Source: Anisus vortex
Lineage: Eukaryota; Mollusca; Gastropoda; Planorbidae
NCBI GenBank assembly: GCA_949126835.1
Contig: OX421495.1
Coordinates: 22,474,315-22,538,314 of the forward strand
Reading direction: 5' to 3'
Length of the DNA: 64,000 nt
The position numbers and the translations under genes are program-made. Shown in pieces: positions 34,072 through 46,600 of the stretch (positions are counted from its first letter, which is position 1; each line of letters begins with the position of its first letter). Under the pieces are notes generated by a model that was not told the DNA's origin, searched no databases, and worked only from the letters and a program-made list of their open reading frames with translations.

Positions 34072-34270
34072 CAGGGGTCGGCAACCTACGCCACGCGTGC
34101 CAGACTGGGCACGCCGAGGGATTTTCAATGGCACGCGGAGGAGGCCCAAAAAGTCTATTCAAGTCTCTTCTATAAGAAATTAAGTGCTACAGCAGGGTGA
34201 CTGTTGACACGCTTAATGAATTAGAAATTCTACTTTGACCCACTAATATTAAAAGGTTGGCGACCCTTGC
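34072..34270. mobile_element. hAT-like MITE (inverted orientation)
   Basis: caggggtcggcaacctacg and cacgcgtgcc at the left, ggcacgcggagg, tcaagtctcttctataagaaatt, and ccgaccc-type end ggcgaccctt at the right. Confidence 0.75.
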
Positions 34271-35327
34271 CCTATAGCACCCATCATCAGAACTCCTAGA
34301 CGAAACAAACACAATTTCCACAACCTTGCTGTTGATTTTCAAATAACTGTATGTAGAGTATGCACGCTATATATATATGCTTGTACTCATGACTAATATA
34401 GATGTCTTGTTTGTACTTAGCTTATACGTTGTTGTTTAATTAATGGAGACGAACAATGTAAAGAGAGACAGAGAGAGAGAGAGAGAGTTAAAAATACTCG
34501 CTGAACTAGTGGGTGGGGTCGTGGAATGTGAACTTTGACACTGGAGTGCAATGGTGTCGCCCACTACCATTAAGTCCCAAAAACTAGAATAAACCATGGG
34601 ATATTGTAAGCGAGTTACATGATGAATTTGATGTTTTCATGCAGCGGGATTGTATAGTCAATACAATGCCCAGTCGTTTTGATTCATCCCAACCGGTAAA
34701 TCATCAGATGGCACGCTGTTGAAACACATGGAGGGACACACAACAAAATAAAAAATCATTGATTGTTATTTTTAGTAGAATATACCGGGAGCTTATTAGC
34801 TTATAGGAATTTAATTCGCTAAGTCTGTGTTTCTCAATGTGTGCGTAGCAGCACCCAGGGAGGAGTATTGCAAAACGTCCGTAATTACTGAGTTTCATTT
34901 GGTTTTGATTCAGTTTGATAAAATGCTACATCTCAGAAGTTTGACTGAGGGAAGAGTGTCAAGAGAAAACTTTACTTAAAAAAAAAAAGATAGTGATGCG
35001 CGTAAGTGGGAACAATTCAGAAACCATTTTGGTTAATCGATTGCGCCTTTCAAGGGACCCGGGGGGGGGGGGGTATTTTTAGACCCATAGAGTGACTCAA
35101 CCTCTTCCACCATCCACTCACCGCCGGCCAACAACAGACTATCTATATTACTCAAGGATGAGTTAAGGAAGAAATCGCGAATGGATTGAGTGACAGTAAG
35201 AAATGGAAGATGACATGCCGAGGCGTAGATGGTAAAGCAAAGGCGTTTCCTTTAATTTTGTTTTGGGCGTTTCTTTCTCTTGTGGCGATCTACTTACATA
35301 CAAAATACAAACCGCTATAATATAGAC

Positions 35328-35537
35328 CAGGGGTCGGCAACCTTTTCATAACAGTGTGCCAAAGTAGGATTTATAATTCATTAAGCGTGCCGAAAAGCCT
35401 AATAAATGTTACGCTGCTTTAGCAGTTAACCTCTTCTAGAAATACTTGAATTGCATATTTTGATAGTCTTCCGCGTGCCATTGAAAATCGCTCTGGGTGC
35501 CAAGTGTGGCACGCATGGCGTAGGTTGCCGACCCCTG
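35328..35537. mobile_element. hAT-like MITE
   Basis: Full-length copy from caggggtcggcaacctttt to ggttgccgacccctg. Flanks atatagac and aaatagcc are only partly alike. Confidence 0.8.
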
Positions 35538-36044
35538 AAATAGCCTATTAACAAGTCAAGGGAGGTAAAAGCTACAACACATTACATTTTTTACTTTATA
35601 TTTTATACACTTGTGCGATGACAGTAATTTCATACATTATTTATTATGCAGAACGTTTGCCGTGGGCGTTAGCTACTGCTTTCCCGGACATATCAACACG
35701 CCTGATCTTTTTATTATTTTTATTATTATTCAACGTATTTAGTTAGGTGTAAACTAAATGTTCTAAATTTTCTCGAACTGTTCCACAAGGATACACTTCA
35801 CTGGTTCCAATTCCTGGTGTTCCAAAACATGCGTAGCTTCAGACTGTAGGCCATTGGTTCATTTCCTTCACATTATATACACATTAGAATTTAAAAAAAA
35901 AAAATTAAAAAAATTATATTTGGAATTAAAAATACTCAAGAAATGTTGTTTTGACCCCCCCCCCCCCACACACACACACATTTTTCAATTTTTGAAACCT
36001 CATAAAAGCATCTTATAAACATGGCATTGATCTTCCTTTCTAGC

Positions 36045-36420
36045 TCAGCTGTTAATGTCCAGGACTCACATGCGTAGAAGAAAGTGGCGAGGACATGTGA
36101 TTTTGGTGCTGAGGGCCGAGTTCTTGTCTTCCCTTATTGTCTTGAGCCTCATTAGTGCTGCTGTAGTTTGGGCAATCCTGGACATTACTTCTGGCTTAGA
36201 ACCCTCTTTGGATCTAATAGCTCCCATGCATTGGAAGCTGCCTGCTTTTTCCAAACTCTTGATATGAGTGGTTATGCCGCTGTTGTTACTAGTCATTATT
36301 TTAGTATTTTCGGCACTAATTTGCATACCATTGGATGAGAAAGTTTTTGTCTTGGCGTTTAACTAGTTTGGAGAGTTCTTCCTCGCTCCACAGTATTCGT
36401 AGGTTAAAGATCTGCACTGT
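36045..36420 (-). pseudogene. RTE-type LINE reverse-transcriptase fragment
   Basis: On the - strand: EEELSKLVKRQDKN, a frameshift, MQISAENTKIMTSNNSG, then EVMSRIAQTTAALMRLKTIR and DKNSALSTKI. The NAEKTK-like motif and SRIAQTTAALxxLKxIWxDKN are typical of the RT palm-to-thumb region of RTE/endonuclease-reverse transcriptase elements. Broken and short. Confidence 0.7.
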
Positions 36421-37072
36421 GATGGTACGTCCCTGACTGAAATGAGATCGTATTTTATATTACCGACGCTCCTTCTATAAAGAAGATTTTTGCGTGGGAA
36501 AGATTTGGGGGCGGGGTGTGAAGAGGAAGTCGTGTGTGAACATATCAATTGACGTACAATGTATTATTTGTGGGAGAGGGATGCTGGTAGGGAGGGGGAG
36601 AGCCATTCCTCAAACGACGGATTACTTCATGCCCCTTAGAGCTGTTTGATTGCCTTACTCAATACTCAATATAAATGTAATGAAATTCCAAAAGAAGAAA
36701 AAAAACTGGGGGATTTTGTGTGAAAACTAGATACATGCATGTAATATTACAGATTTATTTTTTTCGTTACACCCACCTTCTTGGCTTTGTATACGGACAC
36801 CCATGGACACGAATCTTAATTAACACGGGAACAAATTTACCGAAACCTTTTTTTTTTCTCTTTCTCTCTGCTAATGAATTTGTTTTTTTTACAAGGAAAT
36901 AAATAAGTCAAGGCGCTGGACGTTAGAGCGTCTCACTGACCTCAGGGTGACCTGTCCTGGTACATTTATTACACGTTCGGCACACATCGTCGTGTTCTCA
37001 TTTCCATGCGACCTACATTAATTGCCCTAGGGCAGCTGTTAGGTAAAGTGACGTGAGAGGGAGATAGAGAGC

Positions 37073-38888
37073 ATGGAGAGAGAGAGAGAGAGAGAGATCA
37101 TGGAGAGAGAGAGAGAGATCATGGAAAGAGAGAGAGAAAGAGAGAGAGAGAGAAAGAGATCATGGAGAGAAAGAGAGAGAGAGAGAAAGAGATCATGGAG
37201 AGAAAGAGAGAGAGAGAGAAAGAGATCATGGAGAGAAAGAGAGAGAGAGAAAGAGATCATGGAGAGAAAGAGAGAGAGAGAAAGAGAGAGAGAGAGAAAG
37301 AGATCATGGAGAGAAAGAGAGAGAGAGAGAAAGAGATTATGGAGAGAAAGAAAGAGAGAGAGAGAGATCATGGAGAGAAAGAGAGAGAGAGAGATCATGG
37401 AGAGAAAGAGAGAGAGAGAGAGATCATGGAGAGAGAGAGAGAGATCATGGAGAGAAAGAGAGAGAGAGATCATGGAGAGAAAGAGAGAGAGAGATCATGG
37501 AGAGAAAGAGAGAGAGAGAGATCAAGGAGAGAAAGAGAGAGAGAGATCATGGAGAGAAAGAGAGAGAGAGATCATGGAGAGAAAGAGAGAGAGAGATCAT
37601 GGAGAGAGAGAGAGAGAGAGAGATCATGGAGAGAAAGAGAGAGAGAGATCATGGAGAGAGAGAGAGATCATGGAGAGAAAGAGAGAGAGAGATCATGGAG
37701 AGAGAGAGAGAGATCATGGAGAGAAAGAGAGAGAGAGAGAGATCATGGAGAGAAAGAGAGAGAGAGAGATCATGGAGAGAGAGAGAGAGATCATGGAGAG
37801 AAAGAGAGAGAGAGATCATGGAGAGAAAGAGAGAGAGAGATCATGGAGAGAAAGAGAGAGAGAGATCATGGAGAGAAAGAGAGAGAGAGATCATGGAGAG
37901 AAAGAGAGAGAGAGATCATGGAGAGAAAGAGAGAGAGAGATCATGGAGAGAGAGAGAGAGAGATCATGGAGAGAAAGAGAGAGAGATCATGGAGAGAGAG
38001 AGAGAGAGAGATCATGGAGAGAAAGAGAGAGAGAGATCATGGAGAGAGAGAGAGAGAGATCATGGAGAGAAAGAGAGAGAGAGAGAGATCATGGAGAGAA
38101 AGAGAGAGAGAGAGATCATGGAGAGAGAGAGAGAGAGAGATCATGGAGAGAAAGAGAGAGAGATCATGGAGAGAAAGAGAGAGAGAGATCATGGAGAGAA
38201 AGAGAGAGAGAGATCATGGAGAGAAAGAGAGAGAGAGATCATGGAGAGAAAGAGAGAGAGAGATCATGGAGAGAAAGAGAGAGAGAGATCATGGAGAGAG
38301 AGAGAGAGATCATGGAGAGAAAGAGAGAGAGAGATCATGGAGAGAGAGAGAGAGAGATCATGGAGAGAAAGAGAGAGAGAGATCATGGAGAGAGAGAGAG
38401 AGAGATCATGGAGAGAAAGAGAGAGAGAGATCATGGAGAGAGAGAGAGAGAGAGATCATGGAGAGAGAGAGAGAGAGATCATGGAGAGAGAGAGAGAGAG
38501 AGAGAGATCATGGAGAGAGAGAGAGAGAGATCATGGAGAGAAAGAGAGAGAGATATCATGGAGAGAGAGAGAGAGATCATGGAGAGAGAGAGAGATCATG
38601 GAGAGAGAGAGAGAGAGATCATGGAGAGAAAGAGAGAGAGAGATCATGGAGAGAGAGAGAGAGAGAGATCATGGAGAGAGAGAGATCATGGAGAGAGAGA
38701 GAGAGAGAGATCATGGAGAGAGAGAGAGAGAGAGAGATCATGGAGAGAGAGAGAGAGAGAGATCATGGAGAGAAAGAGAGAGAGAATGGAGAGAGAGAGA
38801 GAGATCATGGAGAGAGAGAGAGAGAGAGATCATGGAGAGAGAGAGAGAGAGAGATCATGGAGAGAGAGAGAGAGAGATCATGGAGAGA
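37073..38888 (+). repeat. 1.8-kb purine minisatellite (GATCATGGAGAG + GA/GAAA)
   Basis: About 75-80 units of gatcatggagag followed by (aa)gagagagaga of variable length. Apart from the TC of gatc and the T of atgg, the + strand is entirely purine. Unit lengths drop or gain 2 bp, so reading frames drift. Two very long open frames (over 640 codons of MERERE/SWRERE) result simply because the repeat contains no stop. Confidence 0.97.
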
Positions 38889-38929
38889 GAGCAATGGGAC
38901 CAAAGCACGGCTTAATTATATTTATAAGA

Positions 38930-38985
38930 AACACACATACACACATACACACATACACACATACACACATACACACACACCACCT
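38930..38985. repeat. CA-rich simple repeat (acacacat)
   Basis: Repeated acacatac and ac units immediately after the purine array. Confidence 0.9.
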
Positions 38986-39338
38986 TCACAGATGTGTTGG
39001 TTAGTGCACTCCAGTGTGTGTACTTTAATTCAGACAGACATAGAGTTTTCTCTTTGTAGCCTAAGTTCGTTCAACCCTGACCTAGCGGACCGTTTTGACC
39101 TTTTAAACATAAACCTTTACTCGTTTACTTAGCATTAGAGAACAAATAGCACTAAACCTAAATTGTATCTGTCTATTTTTATATTTGAAAATTATTTATA
39201 GATTTTTTTGTTTTGATTACTTGAAGTTACATTTGAGCGTTTAATGAATTATTTCATCAAAACGTTTCTTTTTTTTTTCGCTCGGCTACCGTGCTCCAAT
39301 CTGACCGTAGAGAATAAAAAATAAATGCCTCCTAGTTC

Positions 39339-39520
39339 CAGGGGTCGTCAACCACGGCACGCGTGCCAAACATGGCACACAGGTCAATTTTCAAAGGCAC
39401 GCGGACCCCCCTTCCTTCTCCCAAGAGCAATTCCAGTTCCAATCTCTTCTGCAAGATAAGACCAAGATGACTTTTAATTAATTAGAAATCCTACTTTGAC
39501 ACAATGCTTGCCGACCGCTG
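39339..39520. mobile_element. hAT-like MITE (inverted orientation)
   Basis: caggggtcgtcaaccacgg, cacgcgtgcc, aaaggcacgcgg, and right end tgcttgccgaccgctg. Confidence 0.7.
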
Positions 39521-39539
39521 GCCACACATTCTTCGAGTG

Positions 39540-40750
39540 CCAAAGGCCATATAAACTGGTCCATTGCAATCCATTTATGATGGGTGAATAAGAAAATGTG
39601 CAATATGAAAGCCCTTCTTAAAAATAAACTAAAGAAAGCAATAATATAAAATAGAGAGGAGCTACAATAGACAATTATTTACATCCTATAAATCTGTCTA
39701 ACCAGGCTATTGTTGGGCAATTGTTTAGTTTGTTAATAATTCGCCGTCTCAGAAATATGATCATCGAAAATGAAACGCTTCGATCAATATTGAAGATGCC
39801 GAAGGTTCTGTTGAATCTCTTGAAAATTGTTATGTCTGAAAAGTATCAATTCCGAAATTACACTTTCATACTTTATTTTTAAAAAAGTCACTTTCTTACT
39901 CAACTACTGCATACACAAATTTCACTTACTTAAAACCACTCCTCACTTAATGCATCATGACTTTGTGTGCTCTGCTTAATGAACAAGGATTTTTATTAAC
40001 CAATATAGTTGTTTTTTTTTAAATTATTTCCTCTGTATAATAATGTAAATATTTACAAAAAAAAGGTTTTTTCAATTTAAAATATTCTCGACAAATATAA
40101 ATGAAAGGTCTTTACAGCCTATCATAGAATATCTGTCTTGTGTGTGTGTTATTTTTGTTTGCATTCTGTTAACTGAGAATGAGAATAATGTTTAAAGATT
40201 AAAGACAAACAAGAACCACAAACAATGGAAATATTAAAGGAAGTTTATTGTATGGCAACCATAGAGAGTTCCTTGCACTGCTTTACTGTACAGTATGCTT
40301 GTATATAATAGTATGTCTGGTTAACCAGGTCACTGGAAGCTGTTATCAGAGTGTTGTCCGATTCAAGACTTCAATCAGTCACTTGCTGTTGTTCTTGGTA
40401 ACATCCCTCCAGGTCCATGGAACAGTCTTTTCCCAATGAAACACTTCGATCTGAGTTGCTGATGTCCTATATTTCCAGACTTTCAGTGATTGTACACTGC
40501 AGTCCTTTTGAAATAGAAGGATTAAGCTAAGTGTGTCCAGTCGCACTCGGTTTTGGGGCTGGCCTCTTTAGTTCCCCCCCCCCCCCCCCCCGCCCATGTC
40601 ATGCCGCACTGCTTCATCTCTTCTTCTACAGTGTTCTTTTATTGGCCGGTTATTCATTAGCCCTGACACACAGGTGCCAGTCTTGTGATATTTTCAGCTG
40701 CCTTTCTGAGGAAACTGAAAAGTCCAGCTTCATTTCTGTCTAGCTCTCAG
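39540..40750. other. Intron 1 sequence without recognised elements
   Basis: Mostly AT-rich with a poly-C run at 40576-40592. Short open frames are not supported. Confidence 0.5.
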
Positions 40751-40753
40751 ATG

Positions 40754-41010
40754 TCTAGGGGACACGGTGTCCAAGTGGCAGCGCGTTCGACTGGAGAACC
40801 GAAAGCCTGAGTTCTAATCCTGGTTTGCTCCCAAATTTGGCGGGTGTCCCCGAGTCTGCCTAGCTCTGATTTGTACCTGACGTTAGCTAGGGAGCAGTAA
40901 ATGCGGCTTGGCATTGAGCTGGTCCCACAATCTCTTAGTAATATGGGGTCATATAAACACGTGAACGCTGCTTCACGGGCCCTATGGATCAAGTGGTATT
41001 ACGGGAATAC
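40754..41010 (+). mobile_element. tRNA-like SINE, near full length
   Basis: tgtccaagtggcagcgcgtt gives an A-box region and gagttctaatcc a B-box. The conserved body follows (gagtctgcctagctctgat, tacctgac, gcggcttggcattgagctgg, gtgaacgctgcttcacggg). The best-preserved copy with 53418. Confidence 0.8.
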
Positions 41011-42400
41011 ATTACTGCTTTTCTTGTTTTGTTTCTTTGTCATAGATCTTACGTTGTTTTGTTTTAACCAGTGATGTAATAAATCGATTCAGCCCATAAC
41101 TTGTATCATATTAAAGAATCCAAGCCGAGCAAATTGTATAATTTTGAACCCTTCGGCTTTTAGTAGTGTTTCGATCATCGACAGGTCGCGCCACTTAATA
41201 ACGTCCAAGTTATTGATTTTTCTTTCTTTTCCCAATTTTTTGCTTTCTTTTTTTTTCTCGGATCAATTCTTCTGGCATAAAATTAATAACCGAGGCTCAA
41301 ATAAAACGTCGGGCTATTAACTTCTATATTAAATCATGGGCGTGGCACAGGGAACTCGTACGGTAGGACGCAAAGGAGAATTATTCTGGTCACTGCTATC
41401 TGAGCGGAGTTCTAAAACCGTGCTTCAATAATTATTGTAAATGCTTCAAAGGTGTGAGTATAATGCAATATACTTTACAAAGCCCATGTATGTATGAAAA
41501 AAAATATTTGGTAAATGCACTTTAACATAATATGGACTCTCTGTGTGGGGTGGAGGCTTATTTAGTCCTTGCAATATGTTACATTAGTTTACAATACTAT
41601 AATAGCCACTGCATTGTGTAATGGTAAAGTAGCGACTTTCACTTTCCCACACAAAGGAATCAACGCTACTTTGCTTGATGTTGGACGATATCAGATTATG
41701 TTAACATACATTGTGGGCCTAATGAATTGTTTAATTGTGGCCCCGATCAATGTCATGTTGAATGTGGACCATTACAATGTCATGTGGACATTTCATTGTA
41801 AATTGTGGCCCTTGTTCTTAAGAGGGATTGTTGACCTTTTCATTGCAAATTGCGGATCCCTACAATGTCATGTTTCATTGTGGTCCCTCCAATTCATGTT
41901 GATTTGTGGGATTCCTTCAATGTCGTATTGAATTGTGAGCCCAATGCTTGTACAGTACACATAATGTATAAAGTCTACTTAGGAAATAATATAGTACTAT
42001 ATCTTTAAAAAATATCTTACCTAAAGCGGGCGGACGGGTTGCGGGCCGCCCTGGTTGTCATTCTCTACAGGGGGAGGGGGTATCGCTGGGCTGGTGAAAA
42101 CGTTATAAAAAGTATACCGGTAGTTTTCATTATATTACACGAGAACAATAAATTAAATATAAAAGGAAATGCTTTCGGAGCTGGATCATTGTTGTTGGGT
42201 TTATTTCCAACAGAATGAATACTAGCTCCAGATATAATCTAGCTTACAAATGAACTTTATAACCAATTGATAGGCAGCGATAGAATGAGATCTCCCAACA
42301 CCCCTGTTACTAAGGCTGGCATTCACATAGCCTTTTTTTTTTGCAGTACAACATTAATTTAATTGTGACGTTGGCTGGGATGGGGAGGATGTTTTCCGTT
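41010..42400. other. Intron 1 sequence
   Basis: 41720-41930 carries a diverged tandem of phrases such as caatgtcatgttgaattgtgg; the open frame 41569-41931 over it is not supported as a gene. The rest shows nothing. Confidence 0.5.
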
Positions 42401-42410
42401 AGCAATTAAT

Positions 42411-42940
42411 AAGGTGGATTTGTGGATGTAAATGAGGATTTGTGGATGTAAATGTGGATTTGTGGATGTAAATGTGGATTTGTGGATGTAAATGTGGATT
42501 TGTGGATGTAAATGTGGATTTGTGTATGTAAATGTGGATTTGTGTATGTAAATGTGGATTTGTGTATGTAAATGTAGATTTGTGGATGTAAATGTGGATT
42601 TGTGGATGTAAATGTGGATTTGTGTATGTAAATGTGGATTTGTGGATGTAAATGTGGATTTGTGGATGTAAATGTGGATTTGTGGATGTAAATGTGGATT
42701 TGTGTATGTAAATGTGGATTTGTGGATGTAAATGTGGATTTGTGTATGTAAATGTGGATTTGTGGATGTAAATGTGGATTTGTGGATGTAAATGTGGATC
42801 TGTGGATGTAAATGTGGATTTGTGGATGTAAATGTGGATTTGTGGATGTAAATGTGGATTTGTGGATGTAAATGTGGATTTGTGGATGTAAATGTGGATT
42901 TGTGGATGTAAATGTGGATTTGTGGTTGTAAATGTAGTAA
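42411..42940. repeat. 20-bp minisatellite
   Basis: About 26 copies of tttgtggatgtaaatgtgga, very uniform, with gtgtatg variants. The long - strand frame (repeating HPQIHIYIHKSTFTST) is an artefact. Confidence 0.97.
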
Positions 42941-43134
42941 AAAAGAAAGAAATAGGGTACATTTTTGTTATTTATTTTATTTCATTCTAATTTCTTAGAA
43001 ACAAATGTATTCAACAAGAAAATAATTGTTCAGGTCTATTTAATAAAAAGCGATTATATAATTCTGAAAAAAAAAGTGTGTATTGGTTAGAAGGCCTTAT
43101 TTAATACGATACTGTTGGCGAAGAAGATGTTCGT

Positions 43135-43680
43135 CAAATCCAACTCTTTCAAATCCAAGTCTCACAAATCCAAGTCCTTCTAAACCAAGTGCTTCTAATT
43201 CAAATCTTTCTAATCCAAGTCCTTCTAATCCAAGTCCTTCTAATCCAAGTTCTTCTAATCCAAGTCCTTCTAATCCAAGTCCTTCTAATCCAAGTCCTTC
43301 TAATCCAAGTTCTTCTAATCCAAGTCCTTCTAATCCAAGTCCTTCTAATCCAAGTTCTTCTAATCCAAGTTCTTTTAATCCAAGTCCTTCTAATCCAAGT
43401 CCTTCTAATCCAAGTTCTTCTAATTCAAGTCCTTCTAATCCAAGTCCTTCTAATCCAAGTTCTTCTAATCCAAGTTCTTCTAATCCAAGTCCTTCTAATC
43501 CAAGTTCTTCTAATCCATGTCCTTCTAAACCAAGTCCTTCTAAACCAAGTCCTTCTAATTCAAATCTTTCTAATCCAAGTCCTTCTAATCCAAGTTCTTC
43601 TAATCCAAGTTCTTCTAATCCAAGTTCTTCTAATCCAAGTCCTTCGTAACCAAGTCCTTCTAATCCAAGTCCTTCAAATC
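43135..43680. repeat. 15-bp minisatellite
   Basis: About 36 copies of tcc(t/a)tctaatccaag-type units. Open in two frames (SNPSP and LIQVL repeats), not genes. Confidence 0.96.
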
Positions 43681-43785
43681 AAGGACGTCGTCTCCAGTTT
43701 TATTGAGACAAACATTGAACTATAATTCCCTCTTTATGCATGCCTCGCAACTGGACACAACGGTTTAGATTTACTACGGGTATGA

Positions 43786-43985
43786 GGGACATGGTGGCCG
43801 AGCGGCAGTCGTTTGACTGGCGTACCGAAGGAAGGTTCCAATCTTGGTGAAGGCTAGGATCTTGTCACGGGCCTGACGGCTGCTTCCGAGTCTACCCACC
43901 TCTGCTGGGTACCTGACATTAATTGGGGCGAAAAAAAAAATCAGCTGGGAAATCGTGCTGGTGGCCACGAAAACCTTGGGATTTA
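43786..43985 (+). mobile_element. tRNA-like SINE
   Basis: tggtggccgagcggcagtcg (A-box) and ggttccaatcttggtgaagg (B-box region). Conserved body gagtctacccacctctgctg and tacctgacatt, then diverged. Confidence 0.75.
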
Positions 43986-43989
43986 TGGC

Positions 43990-44110
43990 TCATCATTATC
44001 ATCATCAATCCCATGTCCGTTGTGGTCGTTGGGGGCAGCGAATGGACACCTCAGCAGTCAACTTTCTCATATCTTGAGCGGTCGTCAATAGTTTGAGTCA
44101 ACTGCAGCCC
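43990..44110. repeat. Dispersed repeat shared with 15535-15640
   Basis: gtccgttgtggtcg, cgaatggacacctcagcagtc and cttgagcggtcgtcaatag recur in reverse orientation near 15540-15640. Origin unknown. Confidence 0.6.
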
Positions 44111-44149
44111 TGTCCAATATTTTACATTGTCTCCGCTGACGGCAATGAA

Positions 44150-45758
44150 CAACAATATTTATTAGCCACATAGTACATAGGTACAATAAAGGCATAGTCA
44201 AAAACATAAGAAAATTATAGCATTTGTGAATAATAAATTGAACAATAATAGTAATACCAATATTAGTGATAAAAATTGAAGGTAATAGAAAATTTAAAGG
44301 TATCCTAAAAGAAAATTCAGGGCGGATAATTTAGTTTATAATACAATTTTTGGGGGAACAAACTAACAAAGAAAAAAAACAAAAAAAAAAACAACTTAAT
44401 TTACTAACATAGACATACAAGTACATCATTTTCATTAGACCTGCACAGCATTAACATAGTGAGAACAAACATTTAAGAAATCATTCACGACATTTTCTTG
44501 CGGCTTAGTATATTACATTTCTTCTACGACTATCTCTCATTAGCATAGTGACAAACCAACAAGTTAAAATACTTAAACATTTCTAACCTATTTTTCATTT
44601 TTTAAAAGCAGATACTAATATTTTTGAAAAAATGCTTAGTTTTTTAAGTTCTTTTAGAGAGCTAGAATTAAGCAGTTCCGACATTTTTTCTACATTAGGT
44701 CTGTTATAGTAATATTTTTTTAGATACATTTTTCGTTGGGCATTGAAGTGCACACATTGAAGTAAATAGTGAAATCCATCTCCTATATCTTTTAAGCAAA
44801 GGGGACATAATCTTAAATTATAATCTATTCTGGAGTGGCGACCCAGTTCAACAGGGAAATTATTATTACTTGTTCGTATTTTTAATATATAGATAGCTTC
44901 TTTCAGATGTAATTTATTTAAAAAGGGTGGAATAATTTCCCAGTCAGATTTATATTTTAGAGCGCTATATAATTTACCTTTATTGCTTTTTTGCATACTC
45001 TCATAAAGTTCTTGTTTACTTTGATCATTTATACGTAAGTTAATTATTGATTTTGAAAGTTTAGTATCTATTATATACTGTTCTAACCAAATATATCCCA
45101 ATCCTAGTTGTTCCAGTTGTAACTTTATATTGGCGGACCATTTGCATTTTTCAACCAAGTGCTCTTTAAGTAAAATGTTATAAATTATTTTAGAAATCCT
45201 GCTTTCTTTGCCGGTCGCTATTTTGATCCAGAAGTGTAACATTCTTTTTTTAATAAATGATCTTATATAAAGTTTGCCTGTTTCGCCTAAGACTACATAA
45301 TTTGGTGTTTTTGTGTTCAATTTTAAAATCATCTTAAAATATCTTAGTCTAATATTTTCTAAAATGTCACAATTTTCCATACCCCATAGTTCGCAGCCAT
45401 AGGTTAGTATAGGTAGTACTGTTTGATCAAATAGATCAATTTGACTATCTATGGGCAAGCTTAGTGTATGGCATTTTCTGAGAAGATTGAACATAGCATT
45501 AGTACCTTTCATCTTACAATATTTCCTGTGTTCTGAGAAAGAACCGTTAGCACCTTCCACCGTGCCCAGGAGGATTGTTTTTGACAGGCTATTGTGCCAC
45601 AACACATGACCGAACCATGTCAGTTTGTGCCGCAACACGTGACCGAACCATGTCAGTTTGTGCCGCAACACATGACCGAACCATGTCAGTTTGCGCCGTT
45701 TGATTGTTGCCAGAATGTTTTCTTGAGTGTCTGCAATTGAGGATATTCTGTCCCACAC
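44150..45758 (-). mobile_element. LINE 3' portion with a chimeric open frame
   Basis: The frame 45758-44595 (387 codons) is uninterrupted. Its C-terminal 300 residues contain LSLPIDSQIDLFDQTVLPIL, TYGCELWG and CPLCLKDIGDGFHYLLQC, the C-terminal part of a non-LTR retrotransposon polyprotein: thumb region, then a CCHC-like zinc knuckle. The first 70 residues (RRKLTWFGHVLRH three times, then TILLGTVEG) are the C-terminus of a different, RTE-type LINE. The two join in frame near 45540. The 450 bp below 44595 are probably its 3' UTR. No catalytic RT motif is present, so it is not functional. Confidence 0.8.
45595..45695. repeat. 33-bp tandem repeat inside the LINE chimera (three copies)
   Basis: gaccgaaccatgtcagttt followed by gtgccgcaacacat, three times, in multiples of three bases. 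This triplicates the KLTWFGHVLRH segment without breaking the frame. Confidence 0.9.
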
Positions 45759-45759
45759 A

Positions 45760-46600
45760 TACTAGACTAAGCTAAATTCTTTGTATAAACGCTGCTATAC
45801 AGCATTACGGACTTGGGTGACTGCTCGTACCTTCCATACACACCATACAGCACATTGGTTTAATCAAAGATTTAAATAAGATGGACGGACCGCTTGCTTT
45901 TTTTTTAGAGCTTATATGTTTGTTCTTTTTTCGTGCGCACCCAATAATGCTCTCTTATATGACTTCTACGCTCCTATATTTGCCTAAATGTTTCCGCTGT
46001 AGGCCTATACAACTTTTGATTTAAATTTTAATTTTTCATTCAGAAAATCATAGCGATAAAAGGGAATCGGGAATTCCGAAAAGAAGCCATTCGAGTCATC
46101 AAATAGCAGAAATATTAAAGCGAGCGGTCAATCTTATTATAGTCTTTGATTTACGTATCAATTTAACACCGCCGCCCATCCACCCTTCTCCATCCGTCCA
46201 TTTCTTGTGCGCAACTTTATTATTGTTATTTTTTTTTTAATAATTATTTATTCTGCTGAAGAGTTCTTCCTTACGTTACTGACGTCACAATGCAGGTGTT
46301 TGATGGGACGGATCAATACACTTGGAGTTGAGAGTTGGAGGAAGGAGGGGGAGATGGCTGGGGAGGTTGGGGGAGGGAGGGGGAGACGGCTGGGGAGGTG
46401 GGGGGGTGGGTACTTCAACTCCAAGCTAGATAATAATCATTAGTTTGAGTGGATGTGGTGTTGAATGGATCATTACAGGATCGCGTGTCAACGATTGTCC
46501 AGCGATTGCAAACGATACTTTAATTATGACATATGCACCGCGTAGTGCAGCCTGTCTGAGAAGAATGAGTTAATCTGCTTGTCGAGTTGAAAGCCTAGAG
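45760..46600. other. Intron 1 sequence
   Basis: No element recognised. A G-rich purine stretch (46330-46415, gggaggg units) could form G-quadruplexes. Confidence 0.5.

Noticed and set aside
37073..39132. Two open frames over 640 codons (MERERE / SWRERE repeats)
   Set aside because: The purine repeat contains no stop codon in these phases; frame drift, no splice or promoter context, and the same content in shifted frames show it is not a gene.
40754..41010. True tRNA gene
   Set aside because: A- and B-box-like segments exist but the sequence does not fold as a full cloverleaf by eye, and the same body recurs at three other sites, so it is a SINE.
41569..41931. 120-codon open frame
   Set aside because: Lies over a diverged tandem of caatgtcatgttgaattgtgg phrases; no domain recognised.
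42411..42940. CRISPR-like regular spacing of repeats
   Set aside because: Units are contiguous with no unique spacers; eukaryotic context. The same applies to the other arrays.
42399..43725. 187- and 188-codon frames (HPQIHIYIHK; SNPSP)
   Set aside because: 20-bp and 15-bp minisatellites.
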